The notes beneath the pieces were generated by a model that was given only the letters and a program-made list of their open reading frames with translations, ran no database searches and was not told the origin of the DNA. From Polysphondylium violaceum (lineage: Eukaryota; Evosea; Eumycetozoa; Dictyosteliales; Dictyosteliaceae): a stretch of DNA of 64,000 nucleotides. Made by a program: the position numbers and the translations under genes. The stretch covers positions 1 through 64,000 of the forward strand of contig AJWJ01000043.1 of assembly GCA_000277445.1 (NCBI GenBank), read 5' to 3'. This document shows, piece by piece, positions 61,003 through 64,000 of this stretch. The first letter of the stretch is position 1. Every line of letters begins with the position of its first letter.

Positions 61003-62024
61003 GACTTTTAAAATTCTTAAATTTCTATAATCTCTATTACTATAACGAATAAATATAAAGTATAGAATTGTTTAAAAAGAAATATCATCGTCTAATTGAT
61101 AGGAATTAATGTATGAATCTTTTTTGATCAAACATATTCAATTAAAATATCGATAAAACGATAAATTTTGACGACTATGGATAACCAATTAAAATTATTT
61201 TGTGGAGGGCGAGTGATTTTATAATAATCAGTCATATGAATAGTGTATTTTTAGAAACTATTTAATCAGTTTCAAAAAAGAAAGGGAATGATTGATTTCT
61301 TTTGAGTATGATTTAATATGAAAAACCACCCAATATTTAGCCAACACGATATCTTTAAAGGTTGTGGGCGTTTTCTCGTGGGGTGTGGAGGCAATAGATT
61401 GATTGTTTTATATATCTTTTTCTTTTGATGTATGATATCTGAAAAGGTGTCATCTGAAAAAAGTCGTGTGAGTGTGAGTAAATGGAAAAAAAAATTTGAT
61501 TCCCCCCACTCACTCTCCCAAGTACCATGTGAAATTCTGAATCAAACAAAAAAAGAGGTTAATAAATGAGATGTGGGGTGGGTGGATATGTGGTTGTAAG
61601 AATAGCTACACAAATTATTTTAATTCACACTCCCTCATACACTTTCTATAGAGAGGGAGAGGGGATAAGAAAACTGATAACCTTTCACTTTTGTGTTTAT
61701 AGTGGGGGACCTAAAATATATACACACACAAATTATGATAAACTTTGACCTGACGAGATCACCCTCATTTAAGAAATGAAGCACAGTTTATAAATCTATT
61801 TTTTTAATAATTTCCAAATGTTATAAATAGTTGATTGAGTTCAATCATTTTTCTCAAATCAATCAAAACAACAACATCTACAATAATAATAACATTGTAT
61901 TTATTGCATATTTATATATCCTATTGTACTTTTAAACTCCGATAATCTTTTATTTATATAAATATTTTATTGATTTTAATAATAGAAAACACCTCTGCTA
62001 CTATTATTATTGTGTTAAACTAAA

Positions 62025-63311
62025 ATGATTAAATTTGTAATTTTATCAATTATTTTAACAAGTGTATTTTTAACTACCGGGATTAAAGCTGAATGCTTTA
62101 ATCAACAATGCTTAAATGCCACTGCTACTTGGTATGATTCTCCCGACAATGGAAACTGTGGCTACAAAAATTTGATGGGTCCACAAGGTCCTGGAACATT
62201 GATGGTTGCTGCTCTTGGTGGTAACTTTTATGACAAATCCAATGTTTGTGGTCAATGTTTTGAAATTACCTCCCCATACAATGGTCGATCTTTAACAATT
62301 ATGGCCACCGATAAATGTCCAGATAAAGGTCTATGTTCAGATTCACCATATCACTTTGATCTCTCCACAGAAGCCTTCAAAGTTCTGGGCCCTAATATTA
62401 GTATTGGTATTCTTTACAATCTTCAATTCAAAAAAGTACCATGTCAAGTAACTGGAAATGTAAAGGTAATGATGAAAGATGGCTCCAATTACATGTGGAC
62501 TGCTTTTCTTGTCTACAATCATAAAGTTGGTGTTCAATCTGTTGAAATCAAAATGGCTGGCGCCAGTAGTTATGTTAATTTGGCAAGACAAGAGTATAAT
62601 TATTTCCCTTCATCAGGTGATCATTCTAAAGGATTTACTATTAGAATTACTTCTATTCTTGGTGAACAAATTGAATTAAGTATTCCAAAAGTAGTAAGTG
62701 AACAAGTCATTGATACTGGCAAACAATTCGCATCCAGTGATTGTCTTGAAACCCAAAGCAAGACCGCTTTTCAACCATTTGCCAGCTCTGCAGGGAGGTG
62801 TATTAGTTCACAAGCTCCAAATCCTCCTCCCCCTTCTCCTTCTAATCCTCCCGCTAATCCCCCAAATCCACTTGTAAAACCACCCCCTAACCATCCAACT
62901 TTTCCTCCAGTAAATAATCCTCCAACCAATCCTCCCACTAATCCACCAACAAATCCTCCCACCAATCCTCCTACCAATCCTCCAACCAATCCACCAACCA
63001 GTCCTCCAACAAATCCACCAACAAATCCTCCCACTAATCCACCAACTAATCCACCAACCAAATATCCATTCCCAACTCCAACACCAACCCGTCGTCGTAG
63101 ATACCCTTACTACAACACTGTTAGTGATGAGGGCTACAGCGTTGAACAAGAACAACCAACCCCAACCCCCTCTTTAATCGAGCCCAAACAAGAGACCCGT
63201 ACCGATCAAGACGATGTTATTGACTCTTCTTCCTCAAGAATCAACCATCACAACATAATCACAGCACTACTTGTGATTATCTCAACATGCTTATTATTAT
63301 GTTTCTGCTAA
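62025..63311 (+). CDS. expansin-like protein, probably GPI-anchored
   Basis: A single exon encodes 428 residues. A signal peptide (FVILSIILTSVFLTTGIKA) is followed by an expansin barrel domain (ATATWYDSPDNGNCGYKN, NVCGQCFEITSP, ATDKCPDKGLCSDS, YHFDLSTEAF with the HFD motif kept) and a second, cellulose-binding-like domain (about 145-240). Next comes a Pro-rich linker with 12 NPPT-type repeats, and a hydrophobic C-terminus (IITALLVIISTCLLLCFC) after a small-residue region, as in GPI-anchored proteins. In plants, expansins loosen cell walls; dictyostelids have them too, presumably for the cellulose of stalks and spores. An intact frame and full domains suggest a working gene. Confidence 0.88.
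   Translation: MIKFVILSIILTSVFLTTGIKAECFNQQCLNATATWYDSPDNGNCGYKNLMGPQGPGTLMVAALGGNFYDKSNVCGQCFEITSPYNGRSLTIMATDKCPDKGLCSDSPYHFDLSTEAFKVLGPNISIGILYNLQFKKVPCQVTGNVKVMMKDGSNYMWTAFLVYNHKVGVQSVEIKMAGASSYVNLARQEYNYFPSSGDHSKGFTIRITSILGEQIELSIPKVVSEQVIDTGKQFASSDCLETQSKTAFQPFASSAGRCISSQAPNPPPPSPSNPPANPPNPLVKPPPNHPTFPPVNNPPTNPPTNPPTNPPTNPPTNPPTNPPTSPPTNPPTNPPTNPPTNPPTKYPFPTPTPTRRRRYPYYNTVSDEGYSVEQEQPTPTPSLIEPKQETRTDQDDVIDSSSSRINHHNIITALLVIISTCLLLCFC
62916..63059 (+). repeat. 12 tandem 12-bp units encoding NPPT
   Basis: Twelve back-to-back units of the type AATCCTCCAACC encode NPPT, one of them SPPT. Third-base differences between units show some age. It is the stalk of the expansin-like protein. Confidence 0.9.
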
Positions 63312-64000
63312 GCAAGCACATCCAAGCACTGCGCGCAGCTGTTGTACACTATTAACCCCCCTATCAACTAAACCGAATTATTTATAATTATATTTTATAT
63401 CCCCCATCACAATAAACATTATTCAGAGAACAATGATGTGATCATTTGAAAACAACATTATCCAAAATATTATTATTTTGAGCTTGTTACTAATAATATT
63501 AGGCACATTAATTAAAATGATGATGTAAATATCTTTAAAACCAAAGCATTTTAATTAAAATAATAATCAACACTCGCCCAACATACACTGGCCTTGTCGC
63601 CTCTTTCCCCAACATCCACACCGATTCTCAGCGTAAACGTTCTGGTCACGTGGACCACAGATATTTGTGAACAATCACTCAAAAAACGAAAAAATAAAAA
63701 ATAAATAAAAAATAAATAAAATTTTTTTACTACTTCACACCCCTTATTATTATTTTTCTTCTGTGTTTGTTTGGAGTTGAATACACATTCAGTTGCTGGA
63801 GATTCACATACACACACCCCATACCATCTCAACATTCACTCTGTTTCTTTTTTTTTTTTTTTTTTTTTTGGTATTTTGGTATTTTGGGCACATATTTCAA
63901 CAAATTTAAATTTCTTTTTTTATTTTTATTTTTTATTTTTCAGTTTTTTTGTTTGTTTTCATATTTATAATATTTATAATTGAAGACACAACACTCATCC
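63312..64000. other. spacer at right edge of window
   Basis: No gene seen. Poly-T near 63848-63869 and T-rich DNA towards the edge look like the upstream region of a gene beyond the window. Confidence 0.5.

Larger units (their letters stand above)
60713..62024. other. intergenic region with TGTCAAA inverted repeats
   Basis: No gene seen. Shortly after the CNOT3 stop lie two inverted repeats built on TGTCAAA (see separate entries). Further on are A/T-rich stretches and a 60-codon frame at 61566 without support. The expansin-like gene promoter should be in the last few hundred bases. Confidence 0.55.

Overview
This window is nuclear DNA from a dictyostelid social amoeba. The evidence is strongly A/T-rich spacers, many short (about 50-90 nt) GT..AG introns, long Asn, Gln and Ser runs in coding exons, oligo-T/oligo-A tracts in front of genes, and dictyostelid-type proteins. 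The latter include a Dicer with an N-terminal dsRNA-binding domain and no helicase, an IQGAP-related RasGAP, ComC-like EGF membrane proteins and an expansin-like protein. The species was not resolved. No tRNA, rRNA, CRISPR array or transposon was recognised.

Layout. 1-981 (-): truncated unknown gene. 1364-2347 (+): SAM methyltransferase. 2830-7566 (+): large EGF/TIG-like type I membrane protein. 7646-7731: decayed ubiquitin-like fragment, followed by an intact ubiquitin-like gene at 7906-8133 (+). 8398-11955 (+): Dicer-like double RNase III. 12140-13655 (+): aminoacylase-1. 13915-18439 (-): NCoR/SMRT-type corepressor with two SANT domains. 20003-20878 (+): alkaline ceramidase. 21396-21965 (-): four-EF-hand protein. 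22554-32689 (-): three tandem paralogues, each a protein kinase fused to a C-terminal GNAT acetyltransferase. 34900-37705 (+): IQGAP-related GAP. 38450-39451 (+): unknown type I membrane protein. 39703-43987 (+): second EGF/TIG-like protein. 44905-46273 (+): RING-TPR protein. 46554-49752 (-): NAT10/Kre33. 49975-51263 (+): MORN-SET (SETD7-like). 51444-53783 (+): ARMC8. 54070-55442 (+): RING plus C-terminal UBR-like zinc finger. 55539-56934 (-): thiolase ending in AKL. 58087-60712 (+): CNOT3. 62025-63311 (+): expansin-like protein with a Pro-rich repeat.

The genes form no operon or pathway cluster; this is mostly ordinary eukaryotic gene order. Several touch gene regulation (NCoR-like, SETD7-like, CNOT3, NAT10, Dicer) and several touch ubiquitin (ubiquitin-like protein, two RING proteins, ARMC8 of the GID/CTLH ligase).

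The most unusual content is the kinase-acetyltransferase trio, a fusion architecture I do not recognise from described families, with sequence patchwork that suggests gene conversion between copies. Other points of interest are the ubiquitin-like protein without a Gly-Gly end and its decayed neighbour copy, the phase-1 symmetric exons of the EGF/TIG protein, the RING/UBR-like protein, and local GC-rich last exons in the SET and ARMC8 genes. Exon boundaries were worked out by hand from GT/AG sites and frame continuity; none was checked against transcripts.
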